From Amycolatopsis balhimycina FH 1894 (GTDB lineage Bacteria > Actinomycetota > Actinomycetes > Mycobacteriales > Pseudonocardiaceae): 64,000 nt of DNA. The position numbers and the translations under genes were made by a program. The DNA lies in the NCBI RefSeq assembly GCF_000384295.1, contig NZ_KB913037.1, forward strand, positions 4,102,868-4,166,867, given 5' to 3'. The notes beneath the pieces are model-generated. The model ran no database searches. It saw only the letters and a list, made by a program, of their open reading frames with translations, and was not told the DNA's origin. This document shows positions 52,343-61,024 of this stretch, piece after piece (position 1 is the stretch's first letter; each line of letters begins with the position of its first letter).

Positions 52343-53140
52343 TCAAACAAGCGGACGTCCGGTGCGCAGCCGCCACCGCAGATCGGCGAGGAAGAAGTTG
52401 AACGGGAACCGCCGCACCGGCCCCGGCAGGACGCGGACGACCCGGCCGAGCGCGGCGAGGAGCGCGTCGAACCGGCGCTGGTCGGCGGCGGTCCACGGCA
52501 GCCGCATTTCGTCGCGGAAGCGCTGCGGGAGGAAGCCGGTGGTGACGAACCGGTGGAACCGCCGCCCTGGCACGGCGAGGACCGGCGGCAGGAACTCCAG
52601 GTCGACGATCCGGGTGAGGTAGCGGCGGACGGTGTCGTCGATGGCGACCTCGTCGAGCCCCGCGGCCCAGTACTTCTCGAAGGCTTCGCGGTCGGCCGGC
52701 CACATCTCCGGCTGGACCTGCAGGGTCGTGCCGAGTTTCACGGCATCGCGGTAGAACCGCTCCGGATCACCGCCGACGAAGGCGAGGTAGGCGTCCTCGA
52801 AGCCCTTGTAGAGACAGGCCGCGACCCACAGCTGGAGATCGGTGTCGAAGGCGTTGTAGGCGACCGGGCTCGACGCCGTCGAGTGCACCTGCGCGTGCGC
52901 CCGGTTGACGCCCTGCCGGTAGGCCGCGCGCTCGGCGTCGGTCCCCATCGTCGCGACCGCGAGGTAGGTCAGCGTGGTGCGGGTCCGCTTCACCGGGTGG
53001 CGGAAGAGGTTGCCGCTGTCGACCCGGCTCTCCAGGACGCCGTACCCGACCGGCGCGCGGGAGAGCTGCATGATCACGTTCGCGCTCCCGGCCAGCAGCC
53101 CGGCGCCGATGACGGCGTCACGAAGGGCGTTCTCGGTCAT
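52343..53140 (-). CDS. MpaB/rubber-oxygenase-like DUF2236 protein
   Basis: A 265-aa protein of the DUF2236 family (MpaB, latex-clearing-protein relatives). The N-terminal hydrophobic segment is AVIGAGLLAGSANVIMQLS, the conserved region NLFRHPVKRTRTTLTYLA carries the putative heme-ligand histidine, and NAFDTDLQLWVAACLYKGF follows. Members are heme-b oxygenases or dehydrogenases; the substrate here is unknown. The ATG at 53140 has no clear ribosome-binding site. It is upstream of the LigD-like gene by 38 bp. Confidence 0.8.
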   Translation of the reverse strand: MTENALRDAVIGAGLLAGSANVIMQLSRAPVGYGVLESRVDSGNLFRHPVKRTRTTLTYLAVATMGTDAERAAYRQGVNRAHAQVHSTASSPVAYNAFDTDLQLWVAACLYKGFEDAYLAFVGGDPERFYRDAVKLGTTLQVQPEMWPADREAFEKYWAAGLDEVAIDDTVRRYLTRIVDLEFLPPVLAVPGRRFHRFVTTGFLPQRFRDEMRLPWTAADQRRFDALLAALGRVVRVLPGPVRRFPFNFFLADLRWRLRTGRPLV

Positions 53141-53171
53141 CAATCAAGAAAACGACGTTGTTGACGACCCG

Positions 53172-54056
53172 TCAAGAGGGGTAAGCCGCCCGGGCGAACG
53201 CGATCAGGGCGCGCGCGGCCGGGCTGAGCGGCCCCTCCGTCCGCCACGCCAGCGCCAGCACGCCGCGCAGCCCGGCCCCGGCGATGTCGACGATCCGCAG
53301 GTCCGCCTCGTGGTACCGGGCCAGCGACGCCGGCACCACCGCGACGCCGAGCCCGCGCATCGCGAGTTGCACCAGGACGTTCGGGTCGGCCGCCTCGAAC
53401 GCGATCCGCGGCGTCAGTCCCTCCCGCGCGAAGGCGGCGTCCAGCGCCGTACGCAGGCCCGTCCCCTTCGGCAGGGCCATCAGCGGAACCTCACTCAGTT
53501 CGGGGAGGCCGACGGCCGTCCGGCCGGCCAGCGGACCGGTGGGCGCCGTGACGGCCAGGAACGGCTCGTCGAGCAGCACCTGCGTCGCGATCCCCGGCGG
53601 CGGGCCGGTCGCGAGGCCCACGACCGCGAGGTCCAGGCGCCCTTCGCGCAGGGCCGCGAGCATCACGTCGGAGTTGGCTTCCGACAGCGTGATCTCCACG
53701 GCCGGGTACCGCCCGTGGAAGCCGGCGAGGAGGTCCGGCAGCCCGACCGGGCCGGCCGACGTCACGGCGCCGATCGCGACCTGGCCGCGGACGAGCCCTG
53801 CCAGCTCCTCGACGGCTTCGCGCACGCCCCGCACCGCCTCGAGCGCGGCCCGGGCGTGCGGCAGGGCGGCGGCGCCGACGTCGGTGAGCCGGACCGTCCG
53901 GCCCGAGCGGTCCAGCAGCTCCTGCCCCAGCTCGCGCTCGAGGCGTTTGACCTGCGCGCTCACCCCGGGCTGGGCCACGTGCAGCCGTTCCGCCGCGCGC
54001 GTGAAGTTGCCTTCTTCGGCGACGGCGACGAAGTACGCGAGCTGGTGCAGTTCCAT
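53172..54056 (-). CDS. LysR-family transcriptional regulator
   Basis: A 294-aa regulator. The N-terminal HTH (FTRAAERLHVAQPGVSAQVK) is followed by the linker helix and a periplasmic-binding-like effector domain (about 90-290). It is divergent from the FAD-dependent oxidoreductase at 54147, the usual LysR-target arrangement, so it probably controls that gene. ATG 54056 (MELHQLAYF) matches the family; two codons upstream is another ATG. Confidence 0.92.
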   Translation of the reverse strand: MELHQLAYFVAVAEEGNFTRAAERLHVAQPGVSAQVKRLERELGQELLDRSGRTVRLTDVGAAALPHARAALEAVRGVREAVEELAGLVRGQVAIGAVTSAGPVGLPDLLAGFHGRYPAVEITLSEANSDVMLAALREGRLDLAVVGLATGPPPGIATQVLLDEPFLAVTAPTGPLAGRTAVGLPELSEVPLMALPKGTGLRTALDAAFAREGLTPRIAFEAADPNVLVQLAMRGLGVAVVPASLARYHEADLRIVDIAGAGLRGVLALAWRTEGPLSPAARALIAFARAAYPS

Positions 54057-54146
54057 AAGCATTGATTCTAGTCAGTAGATAAACCAGATCTTGGACTTCT
54101 GATCGACTCTGCCCGAAGCTGGGAACAGCGAACGAAAGGAGCCGAG

Positions 54147-55451
54147 ATGAACATCCTCCGCCCAGGTCAGGACGGGTACGCCGAAGAAGTCGCCGGATTC
54201 CAGACGGCGGTGCCCAGCTCGCCCGCGGTCGTCGTCGCCGCCGAAAGCGCCGAGGACGTCGTCGCCGCCGTGCGGTACGCGACCGCGCACCGGCTGTCCG
54301 TCGCGGTCCAGGCCACCGGACACGGCTTGACCGCGGGCACCGACGGCCTCTTGGTCAGCACCCGCAGGATGACCTGCGTGGAAATCGACGCCGACGCGAA
54401 AACCGCCAGGGTCGAAGCCGGCGCCCGCTGGGAGGCGGTGCTCGAAGCCGCCGGGAAGCACGGCCTGGCGCCACTCAGCGGCTCGTCGCCGGACGTCGGT
54501 GTCGTCGGCTACACCCTCAGCGGCGGCTTCGGGCTGATGGCCCGCCGGTACGGCCGCGCCGCCGACCACGTCCGCGCGCTCGACGTCGTGACCGCCGACG
54601 GCGAGCTCCGGCGCGTCGAACCCGGCTCGGACCTGTTCTGGGCGCTGTGCGGCGGCCGTGACGGCTTCGGCGTCGTCACGGCGATCGAGTTCGGCCTCTT
54701 CCCGGTGGCCGGGCTCTACGGCGGCAGCCTCACCTTCGACACCGCCGACGTGCCGGCGGCGCTGCGGGCCTGGCGCACCTGGTCGGCGGCGGCGCCGGAC
54801 ACGCTGACGACGTCGCTGGCCATGATCCAGTACCCCGACCTGCCGATGGTGCCCGAACCCCTGCGTGGCCGGCACATCGCGCAGGTCCGGATCGCCTACC
54901 TCGGCGAGGACGGCGACGAGCTCGTCGCGCCGCTGCGGGCCGCCGCGCCCACGCTGGCCGACACGCTCAGGCCGATGCCGTTCACCGAGTCCGGGTCGAT
55001 CGCGGCCGAGCCGCGGCAGCCGCACGGCTACCACGGCACCAACGTGACCGTCTCCCAGCTGAACGACGCCATGCTCGACGCGGTCCTCGAGCACGCAGGC
55101 CCGGGAGCGGCCACGCCGCCGGTCCTGATCGTCGACCGGCTGGGCGGCGCGCTCGCCCGGAAGCCGGAGACGCCGGGGGTGGGCTGGGACAGCTCGGCCG
55201 AGTACGTCGTCCGCGCCCTGTCGATGGTCGGCGACGACGGCGTCGCCGCCGTCCGGCGTGCGCACGCGAAGCTGTTCGACGCGCTGGCGCCGTGGACGAC
55301 CGGCCGGTTGCTGCCGTTCGTGTACGGCGAACACGCGCCGGCGGAGGTCGCGGAGAGCGTTTTTTCGGCTACGGATCTTCGGAGGCTTCAGGAGATCAAG
55401 CGCCGCCTCGACGCGGGGAACGTCTTTCCGGCGCCCCACCTGGCGGGGTGA
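54147..55451 (+). CDS. FAD-binding oxidoreductase, berberine-bridge-enzyme type
   Basis: A 434-aa PCMH-fold flavoenzyme. VVVAAESAEDVVAAVRYA is the FAD-binding entry, ATGHGLTAGTDG contains the His that can bind FAD covalently, and LSGGFGLMARRYGRAADHV is the second FAD contact. The C-terminal berberine-type element is weak, so the substrate (alcohol, sugar or secondary metabolite) is open. GAAAGGAG supports the ATG. Likely controlled by the divergent LysR. Confidence 0.85.
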   Translation: MNILRPGQDGYAEEVAGFQTAVPSSPAVVVAAESAEDVVAAVRYATAHRLSVAVQATGHGLTAGTDGLLVSTRRMTCVEIDADAKTARVEAGARWEAVLEAAGKHGLAPLSGSSPDVGVVGYTLSGGFGLMARRYGRAADHVRALDVVTADGELRRVEPGSDLFWALCGGRDGFGVVTAIEFGLFPVAGLYGGSLTFDTADVPAALRAWRTWSAAAPDTLTTSLAMIQYPDLPMVPEPLRGRHIAQVRIAYLGEDGDELVAPLRAAAPTLADTLRPMPFTESGSIAAEPRQPHGYHGTNVTVSQLNDAMLDAVLEHAGPGAATPPVLIVDRLGGALARKPETPGVGWDSSAEYVVRALSMVGDDGVAAVRRAHAKLFDALAPWTTGRLLPFVYGEHAPAEVAESVFSATDLRRLQEIKRRLDAGNVFPAPHLAG

Positions 55452-55533
55452 AGCCGAGTCCAGGCAGGGAAATGGCCGGGTAAAGGCAGGTCATATACTC
55501 CCGTCCGACGATCACACCGATGGGGGAACCGCC

Positions 55534-56712
55534 TTGCGCACGATGAGCCACGAGGACTACCTCGGCCAGAGACGGTTCCCCGGCCTCGACGGCCTGCGCG
55601 CGCTCGCCGCGACGATGGTCATCTTCTTCCACTTCGGCGGTCCGAACTGGACGTGGCTGTCGGGCTGGGTCGGCGTCTACATCTTCTTCGTGCTGTCCGG
55701 GTTCCTGATCACCACGCTGCTGCTGCGCGAGCAGGACCGCGCCGGCCGGATCTCGCTGTCGAACTTCTACATCCGGCGGGTCTTCCGGATCCTGCCGCCG
55801 TACCTGGTCATCCTCGGCGGGATCGTCGCGTTCGTGCTGCTGCGCGGCGAGTTCCACGACCGCGACTTCCCCAACGCGCTGCGGTTCTACCTGACGTTCC
55901 TCAACGAGTTCCTGCCGTCGTTCACCAACGGCACGGACAACTTCTTCAGCGGCTCGTGGACGCTGGGCATCGAGGAGAAGTTCTACCTGGTCTGGCCGTT
56001 CCTGCTGGTCGCGATCGGGATCGGCGCGGCGAAGCGCAAGTTCCTGCTGGTCGGCGTGGCGATGGTCGTGCTGCTGGCGCTGGTGCCGGTGACCACCGGC
56101 GGCTGGCTGCTGAACGGCGCGAACGTGCCGATCTACCGCTCGACCGTGCACTACTTCATCCTGGCGGCCGGCTGCCTGCTGGCGATCCTCATGCACTACC
56201 GCCGGGGCTACGCGCTGCTCAAGCCGCTGACGCACCCGCTGGCCGCGATCCCGATCGTGGGCGGGTTCCTCGTGTTCCACACGAACCTCGACAGCCTGTG
56301 GCACGCCACGCGCATGAACCTCTGGCTGCTCGTGGCGTATGCGTTCGCGACGATGCTGCTGCTGGTCGTGCTGGTGAGCCCGGGCCCGCTGCGCTGGCTG
56401 CTCGGGACGGCGCCGATGCGGTTCGTGGGTGAGCGGTCGTACTCGCTCTACCTGCTGCAGGGGCCGGTGCACTTCGTCGTCATCCTGGCGGTGCCCGGGC
56501 TGGGGCGGAACCACACGACCAGCGCGGTGGTGGTGTTCCTGGTCGCGCTGGCCATCGCGGACCTGATCCACCGCTGGGTGGAGAAGCCGCTGATCGACGT
56601 CGGCAAGCGGCTCATCGCCCGCAAGGAGACGCGGCGTGCGGAGCGGGACGCGGCCCGGCAGCCCGCCGGACCGCGCGTCGAAGCCGAGCCCCGGCCCGCT
56701 CCCGTTTCCTAG
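55534..56712 (+). CDS. Acyltransferase family 3 membrane protein
   Basis: A 392-aa protein with about ten TM helices of the AT3/OafA type. The conserved N-terminal FPGLDGLRALAATMVIFFHF contains the signature R, followed by IFFVLSGFLITTLLL, NFYIRRVFRILPPY and the late VGERSYSLYLLQGPVHF. Such enzymes O-acylate cell-surface glycans, antibiotics or peptidoglycan. No SGNH domain is fused. TTG 55534 is favoured because GGGGGAA precedes it at good spacing; the ATG nine bases later would be too far from it. Confidence 0.88.
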   Translation: MRTMSHEDYLGQRRFPGLDGLRALAATMVIFFHFGGPNWTWLSGWVGVYIFFVLSGFLITTLLLREQDRAGRISLSNFYIRRVFRILPPYLVILGGIVAFVLLRGEFHDRDFPNALRFYLTFLNEFLPSFTNGTDNFFSGSWTLGIEEKFYLVWPFLLVAIGIGAAKRKFLLVGVAMVVLLALVPVTTGGWLLNGANVPIYRSTVHYFILAAGCLLAILMHYRRGYALLKPLTHPLAAIPIVGGFLVFHTNLDSLWHATRMNLWLLVAYAFATMLLLVVLVSPGPLRWLLGTAPMRFVGERSYSLYLLQGPVHFVVILAVPGLGRNHTTSAVVVFLVALAIADLIHRWVEKPLIDVGKRLIARKETRRAERDAARQPAGPRVEAEPRPAPVS

Positions 56713-56717
56713 CGTTT

Positions 56718-57140
56718 CTAGCGCTCGAGGACGACGATCGGAATGACCCGCGTGGTCTTCTTCTCGTAGTCGGCGAAGCCCTCGGCGTGGGCGATCATGC
56801 CCGCGTAGAGGCGGTCGCGCTCGGCGCGGTCGGCGATCACGGTGGCCGTGGCCTCGAACTTCTCGCTGCCGACCTCGACGGTGACCTTCGGGTTCGCGAC
56901 GAGGTTGTGGTACCAGGCCGGGTTCTTCGGCGCGCCGCCCATGGACGCGGCGATGACGTACCGGTCGCCGTCGCGGGTGTAGGCCAGCGGCGACAGGCGC
57001 TCCTGGCCGCTCTTCGCCCCGATGGTCGTGAGAAGCAGCACGTTCTTGCCCTCGAACATGCCGCCGACCTTGCCGTCGTTGGCGCGGAACTCTTCGACGA
57101 TCTGCTTGTTGAACTCGTTCATGTCGGCTGGTGCGGTCAT
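56718..57140 (-). CDS. F420-dependent nitroreductase-like (Ddn family) protein
   Basis: A 140-aa split-beta-barrel deazaflavin-binding protein. NVLLLTTIGAKSGQERLSPL and WYHNLVANPKVTVEVG are the family hallmarks, and the latter resembles the F420-binding region of mycobacterial Ddn. It would reduce quinones or nitro compounds with reduced F420. AGGGGA lies before the ATG. It is divergent from the MarR regulator and shares its palindrome-containing promoter. Confidence 0.88.
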   Translation of the reverse strand: MTAPADMNEFNKQIVEEFRANDGKVGGMFEGKNVLLLTTIGAKSGQERLSPLAYTRDGDRYVIAASMGGAPKNPAWYHNLVANPKVTVEVGSEKFEATATVIADRAERDRLYAGMIAHAEGFADYEKKTTRVIPIVVLER

Positions 57141-57198
57141 GGGATCCCCTGTTTCTGGCCGGTACGCTCGACCGCACGCGAGTACGCTCGGGCGAAGA

Positions 57199-57213
57199 GT
57201 TTGCTTTGCAAAC
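57199..57213. promoter_or_regulatory. Palindromic MarR operator candidate
   Basis: GTTTGC-TTT-GCAAAC is a perfect inverted repeat within the divergent ddn-like/marR intergenic region, AT-rich against its surroundings. A MarR dimer bound here could repress both genes. It lies 24 bp before the MarR start. Confidence 0.6.
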
Positions 57214-57237
57214 AAAACTACCGACGGGAGGTGAGCG

Positions 57238-57702
57238 GTGTCAACGGAAGCCGGACCGAGTGTCGAGGACGGCGTGCGACAGCTCCTGCTGCTCATGCCG
57301 CGCCTGGTCGGCCGCGCGAAGCGTACGCCGGTGCCCGAGGAGCTGAACGGCTGCGCGCTGGCGCCGCGGCACCTCTCGCTGCTCTCGTACCTGCTGTTCG
57401 ACGGCCCGATGACGGTCACCGAGCTGGCCACCCGCCTGCAGGTCGCGCCGACGACGGCGAGCCTGATGATCGGCGACCTCAGCCGCCAGGGCCTCCTGAA
57501 CCGCGACGAGGACCCGGCCGACCGCCGACGCACGATCGTCAGCATCGCGGAGGACAAGCGCCCGGCGGTCGACGCCTGGCTGGCCCGCGGCGCGAAGGCG
57601 TGGAGCGACGCCCTGACGCCGCTGACCCCGGCCGAGCGCCGGCTGGTGATCACCACCCTCGAGGCGTACGAACGCGGAACCTGCGAAGGCCCCGCCTGCT
57701 AG
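57238..57702 (+). CDS. MarR-family transcriptional regulator
   Basis: A 154-aa winged-helix regulator: MTVTELATRLQVAPTTASLM is the HTH, and LNRDEDPADRRRTIVSI is the characteristic wing. GTG 57238 follows GGGAGGTGAG. It probably senses a small phenolic or oxidant and controls the divergent F420-type reductase. Two cysteines near the C-terminus (GTCEGPAC) could make it redox responsive, but this is speculation. Confidence 0.92.
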   Translation: MSTEAGPSVEDGVRQLLLLMPRLVGRAKRTPVPEELNGCALAPRHLSLLSYLLFDGPMTVTELATRLQVAPTTASLMIGDLSRQGLLNRDEDPADRRRTIVSIAEDKRPAVDAWLARGAKAWSDALTPLTPAERRLVITTLEAYERGTCEGPAC

Positions 57703-57708
57703 CGCTGT

Positions 57709-57781
57709 GTCGTCCCCTCAATCACACGTGATGCCCCTCTGATCACACGTGATGCCCCTTCAATCACGCGTGATGCCCGGC
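57709..57781 (+). repeat. 21-bp palindromic tandem repeats, locus B
   Basis: Three units with 21-bp period (starting near 57720, 57741 and 57762), each with ATCAC(A/G)CGTGAT followed by GCCC. The third core, ATCACGCGTGAT, is a perfect palindrome. The leading GTGTCGTCCCC matches locus A at 16352-16440. It fills the gap between the convergent MarR and PLDc_N genes and may terminate both. Confidence 0.85.
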
Positions 57782-57791
57782 CGAGGCGGCG

Positions 57792-58151
57792 TTATTCGTC
57801 GCCGCGCTTTTCGCGAGCCAGCTTGCGCTGAGCCTCCGCGCGTTCACGGCACTTGCGGAGGAACTCCTCGTCGTCGTCCGGGCTCGTCGCCGCGAAGCGG
57901 CCCGGGCGGTCGTACTCCGGGAACGCCGGCGCGTTGCGCTCGTACGGCCCGCGCGCCCGCATCGCCTGCTGCGGACGGCCCGCGACCAGCCAGACGATCG
58001 AGCCGATCAGCGGCAGCACCAGCACGACCAGCAGCCACAGCCCCTTCGGCATGTTGCGGCAGGACGACTCGTCCGTCGTGATCACGTCGACCAGGCAGAA
58101 GATCCACAGCCCGAGCGTGACGAAACCGAGCAGACCATCGAAGTACAGCAA
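57792..58151 (-). CDS. PLDc_N-domain two-TM membrane protein
   Basis: About 119 aa. Two helices (FDGLLGFVTLGLWIFCLVDV and LWLLVVLVLPLIGSIVWLVAG) form the phospholipase-D-N-terminal-like module seen in small actinobacterial membrane proteins, and a charged tail rich in Arg/Glu follows. TTG 58151 is chosen because an AAGG-containing stretch lies before it and the hydrophobic module begins there. Function unknown; a role in the membrane is all that can be said. Confidence 0.75.
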   Translation of the reverse strand: MLYFDGLLGFVTLGLWIFCLVDVITTDESSCRNMPKGLWLLVVLVLPLIGSIVWLVAGRPQQAMRARGPYERNAPAFPEYDRPGRFAATSPDDDEEFLRKCRERAEAQRKLAREKRGDE

Positions 58152-58210
58152 TTTCCGACCTTCCCCCAAGACGATGAACGCGGTAAGTCTTAGCAGAACC
58201 CCTTCGTGGT

Positions 58211-58948
58211 TCAGCCGCGGGTCACCCGCAGCACCGCGGGCATCCGGAGATTCGGCGAAGACACCCAGGTCGTTTCCGTTTCTGTCAGGCGAAACCCGCG
58301 CAACGCCTCGAGAACGCCGGTCGCGAGGGCGAGCGCGTGCCGCGACCCCGGGCATTCGCGGAGTCCGGCACCGAACGGCGTCCCCGCCAGCGAGACCGTG
58401 ACGTCTTCGCCGCCGATCCGGCGGCGCGTGCGCAGCACCGGCTGCTCGGCGGGTTTTCCGGTCAGCGACGCGGAAAGCCCGTTGCCGATGAGCCCCGCCG
58501 TGGCGTCGCAGGCCTGGACGAGCAGGCCGATCCGCGCCGCGGCGAGTTCGGTCGGTCCGCCGCACTGCGCGACCAGCCGTCCCAGCGCGGCTTCGGCATC
58601 GGCGCCGGGCGTGACGTGCGGGTGGTAGGCGGCCGCGACCGGAGTCACGTCCGCCGAGACGTCCGGCAGGCCCAGCGCCTCCGCGAGCACCCCGACCGGC
58701 ACCGGCCGCGCGATTTCGGCCATCACGTCGACGACGTCGAGCCCTGCCATGATTCGGCACGTACGCGCGAAGGCCTTTTCCCGCAACGCATCCACGTCGA
58801 CCTGAGCCAGCGAATCCACCGCGAGCGCACGACGCCGGACGTGGTCGGAGCCGTTGCTGAAACGAGCCACCGTCGCCCGCAACCAGGCGATGCTCCCCGC
58901 GGGAACGTCGGAAGGCACGGGCGGAACCGGAGCGGAAAGCGAAGTCAT
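58211..58948 (-). CDS. Very short cytochrome P450-like protein
   Basis: A 245-aa protein with the main landmarks of a P450 in the right order but lacking roughly 150 residues. DHVRRRALAVDSL (35-47) is like the C-helix, QACDATAGLIGNGL (145-158) like the I-helix, and TPFGAGLRECPGSRHALALA (from 190) like the heme loop, with Cys199 as expected ligand. No ExxR motif of the K-helix is seen. It could be an internally deleted P450 or a distinct small heme protein. Neighbours do not indicate a substrate. Confidence 0.75.
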   Translation of the reverse strand: MTSLSAPVPPVPSDVPAGSIAWLRATVARFSNGSDHVRRRALAVDSLAQVDVDALREKAFARTCRIMAGLDVVDVMAEIARPVPVGVLAEALGLPDVSADVTPVAAAYHPHVTPGADAEAALGRLVAQCGGPTELAAARIGLLVQACDATAGLIGNGLSASLTGKPAEQPVLRTRRRIGGEDVTVSLAGTPFGAGLRECPGSRHALALATGVLEALRGFRLTETETTWVSSPNLRMPAVLRVTRG

Positions 58949-58991
58949 GCGCCGAAAGTAGCCGCGGAAAACGTCGGCGAGGACCGAACCT

Positions 58992-59669
58992 TCAGAGGAT
59001 CGGCGAAGGCGGAAACCACGTCGCCGGCGGCCCGGCGCAGCGCGTCGGCCGCGGGACGTCGTGCTGGAACCACCACGCCCCGGTGACGCGGCCGTCGGGC
59101 AGCCGGTACGTCGGCGGGCCGGCGACGCGGACGAGTCCCGCGGCCTGCAGCGACCGCGCGCTCGCGACGTTGCCCACCTCCGCGCCGGCGCGCACCCGCG
59201 GCTGGCCGAGGTGGTCGTGCGCCAGCGTCAGGCCGGCCGCGAAGAGCACCCGCCCGTGGCCGCGGCCGCGGTAGTCCGGGGCGAGGTAGCCGCCGGTCTC
59301 CGGGCCGCCGTCCTCGCCGGTGTGCACGCTCACCAGGCCGACGCAGCGGTTGGCCTCGACGTCGATCATCACCAGGTCGAGCGACTGCGGATCGGGCGAC
59401 ACCCAGTCCGGGCCGGTCCCGGGCACGACACGCAGCGCGTCCGCCCGCGCCGGCTCGGCCACGATCGAGTCGCGCTGCCAGCCGAGCCAGCGCTGCGCGG
59501 CGGGATCACTGCCGCAGGCGACCGCGGCGGCGTACTCCCACGCGGTCGGGGTGCGGAAGAGGAAGCGGCCACTGCGCACGACGTGGCCCTGCCGGTCGCA
59601 GGTCCGCTTGGTCATCAGGCGGCCCCGGCGGGTGAGCCGGTCGAAGATCCCCTTGGTGGCTGGCAGCAT
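58992..59669 (-). CDS. GNAT-family N-acetyltransferase
   Basis: Up to 225 aa. The GNAT core is seen in DLVMIDVEANRCVGLVSVH, the acetyl-CoA-binding YLAPDYRGRGHGRVLFAAG and the C-terminal AEVGNVASARSLQAAGLV. The Arg/Gly pocket YRGRGHG is intact. The substrate is unknown. ATG 59669 gives full length; ATG 59615 is an alternative start that still keeps the domain. It is divergent from paaX. Confidence 0.85.
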   Translation of the reverse strand: MLPATKGIFDRLTRRGRLMTKRTCDRQGHVVRSGRFLFRTPTAWEYAAAVACGSDPAAQRWLGWQRDSIVAEPARADALRVVPGTGPDWVSPDPQSLDLVMIDVEANRCVGLVSVHTGEDGGPETGGYLAPDYRGRGHGRVLFAAGLTLAHDHLGQPRVRAGAEVGNVASARSLQAAGLVRVAGPPTYRLPDGRVTGAWWFQHDVPRPTRCAGPPATWFPPSPIL

Positions 59670-59721
59670 CGCGGCGAAATCGTAGCGGAGAGTTCGCGGC
59701 GTCTGTTGTTATTGTGGCCCG

Positions 59722-60576
59722 ATGACGGCCGTACCCGAGGCAACCGAACTGGACGGCTCCGGCCGGGCCGCGCAGCCTCGTCAGCTCATCGTGACGGTGT
59801 ACGGCCTCTACTCGCGCACGGAAGGCGGCTGGCTGTCGGTCGCCTCGCTGATCGACCTGCTCGCCGCCGTCGGCGTCGACGAGCCCGCGGTGCGCTCGTC
59901 GATCTCGCGGCTGAAGCGGCGCGGCATCCTTGAGGCGGTCCGCCGCGACGCCACGGCGGGCTACGAGCTGTCCGACGAGGCGCGCGAGATCCTGCGCGAG
60001 GGTGACGAGCGGATCTTCCGCCGTGCGCGCGCGACCCCGGCCGACGGCTGGCTGCTCGCGGTGTTCTCGGTGCCCGAGACCGAGCGCCACAAGCGCCACC
60101 TCCTGCGTACCCAGCTCGCCCGGATGGGCTTCGGGACGGCCGCGTCCGGCGTCTGGATCGCCCCGGCGCACCTCCACGCGGCGACCGAAGAAGCGCTGAC
60201 CCGGCTCGGCCTGGCCGAGTACGCCGACCTGTTCCGCGCCGACCACCTCGCGTTCGGCGACGTCGTGGCGAAGGTCCGCGAGTGGTGGGACCTCGACCGG
60301 CTGGACGAGCTGTACACGACCTTCCTCGACGAGCACGGCCCGGCGCTGCGCCGCTGGCAGCGCCGCAAGTCGGCGGACGACCACGAGGCCTTCGCCGACT
60401 ACGTCCGCGTGCTGACCGGCTGGCGGCGGATGCCCTACCTCGACCCCGGCCTGCCCGCGGAGTTCCTGCCCCGCGACTGGTCCGGGATCCGCGCGGCCGA
60501 GCTGTTCTTCGAGCTGCACGCGCAGCTGGAGACGCCGGCCAGGGAGTACGTCGCGAAGTCGATCAACTTCGGCTGA
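59722..60576 (+). CDS. PaaX-family transcriptional regulator
   Basis: A 284-aa regulator of the PaaX type. An N-terminal winged helix (VASLIDLLAAVGVDEPAVRS, with SRLKRRGILE) is followed by the central PaaX domain (RMGFGTAASGVWIAPAHL) and the C-terminal domain (WRRMPYLDPGLPAEFLPRDW). PaaX relatives respond to aryl-CoA thioesters, matching the neighbouring CoA-thioester aromatic degradation genes. Its 3' end overlaps the convergent Rid gene by 14 bp. Confidence 0.93.
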   Translation: MTAVPEATELDGSGRAAQPRQLIVTVYGLYSRTEGGWLSVASLIDLLAAVGVDEPAVRSSISRLKRRGILEAVRRDATAGYELSDEAREILREGDERIFRRARATPADGWLLAVFSVPETERHKRHLLRTQLARMGFGTAASGVWIAPAHLHAATEEALTRLGLAEYADLFRADHLAFGDVVAKVREWWDLDRLDELYTTFLDEHGPALRRWQRRKSADDHEAFADYVRVLTGWRRMPYLDPGLPAEFLPRDWSGIRAAELFFELHAQLETPAREYVAKSINFG

Positions 60577-60958
60577 GCACCGCGAAGCCCTGGACCTCGA
60601 CCAAGGCTTCGTCGTCCCAAAGCCGGTCGACGCCGATGCCGGCCATCGCCGGGTACTCCGTGCCCGCGAGCCGCCGCCAGACCGCGCCGATCTCGCGCGC
60701 GTGGGCGCGGTAGTCCGCCATGTCGACGATGTAGATCGTCACGCCGCAGAGGTCTTCCGGGGCGCCGCCCGCCGCCCGCAGCGACGTCAGCAGGTTGCCG
60801 AGCGCGCGTTCGAACTGCTCGACGACGCCGTCTCCGACGATCTTGTTCGACGCGTCCAGCGCCGTCTGGCCGGCGAGGAAGACGACCCGGCCCTCGGCCA
60901 CCACCGCGTGCGAGAACCCGGACGGCTTGCCCAGCTCCGGCGGGTTGATGCGTTCCAT
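60563..60958 (-). CDS. Rid (YjgF/YER057c/UK114) family protein without the catalytic Arg
   Basis: A 131-aa trimer-forming family protein (HAVVAEGRVVFLAGQTALDA at the N-terminus, VEVQGFAVLS at the end). The Arg that defines active RidA imine deaminases lies in a PAR motif; here it is PAM, with Met105. So it belongs to the Rid groups without proven deaminase activity. It is divergent from the flavin monooxygenase/reductase fusion, whose expected product is an enamine-type CoA thioester. ATG 60958 (MERINPPEL) is the family start. Confidence 0.85.
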   Translation of the reverse strand: MERINPPELGKPSGFSHAVVAEGRVVFLAGQTALDASNKIVGDGVVEQFERALGNLLTSLRAAGGAPEDLCGVTIYIVDMADYRAHAREIGAVWRRLAGTEYPAMAGIGVDRLWDDEALVEVQGFAVLSRS

Positions 60959-61024
60959 GCGGACACGGTACGCCATCTTTCGCATTATTGACGGTCGTGC
61001 GGGCGACGACATACCATCGACGGC

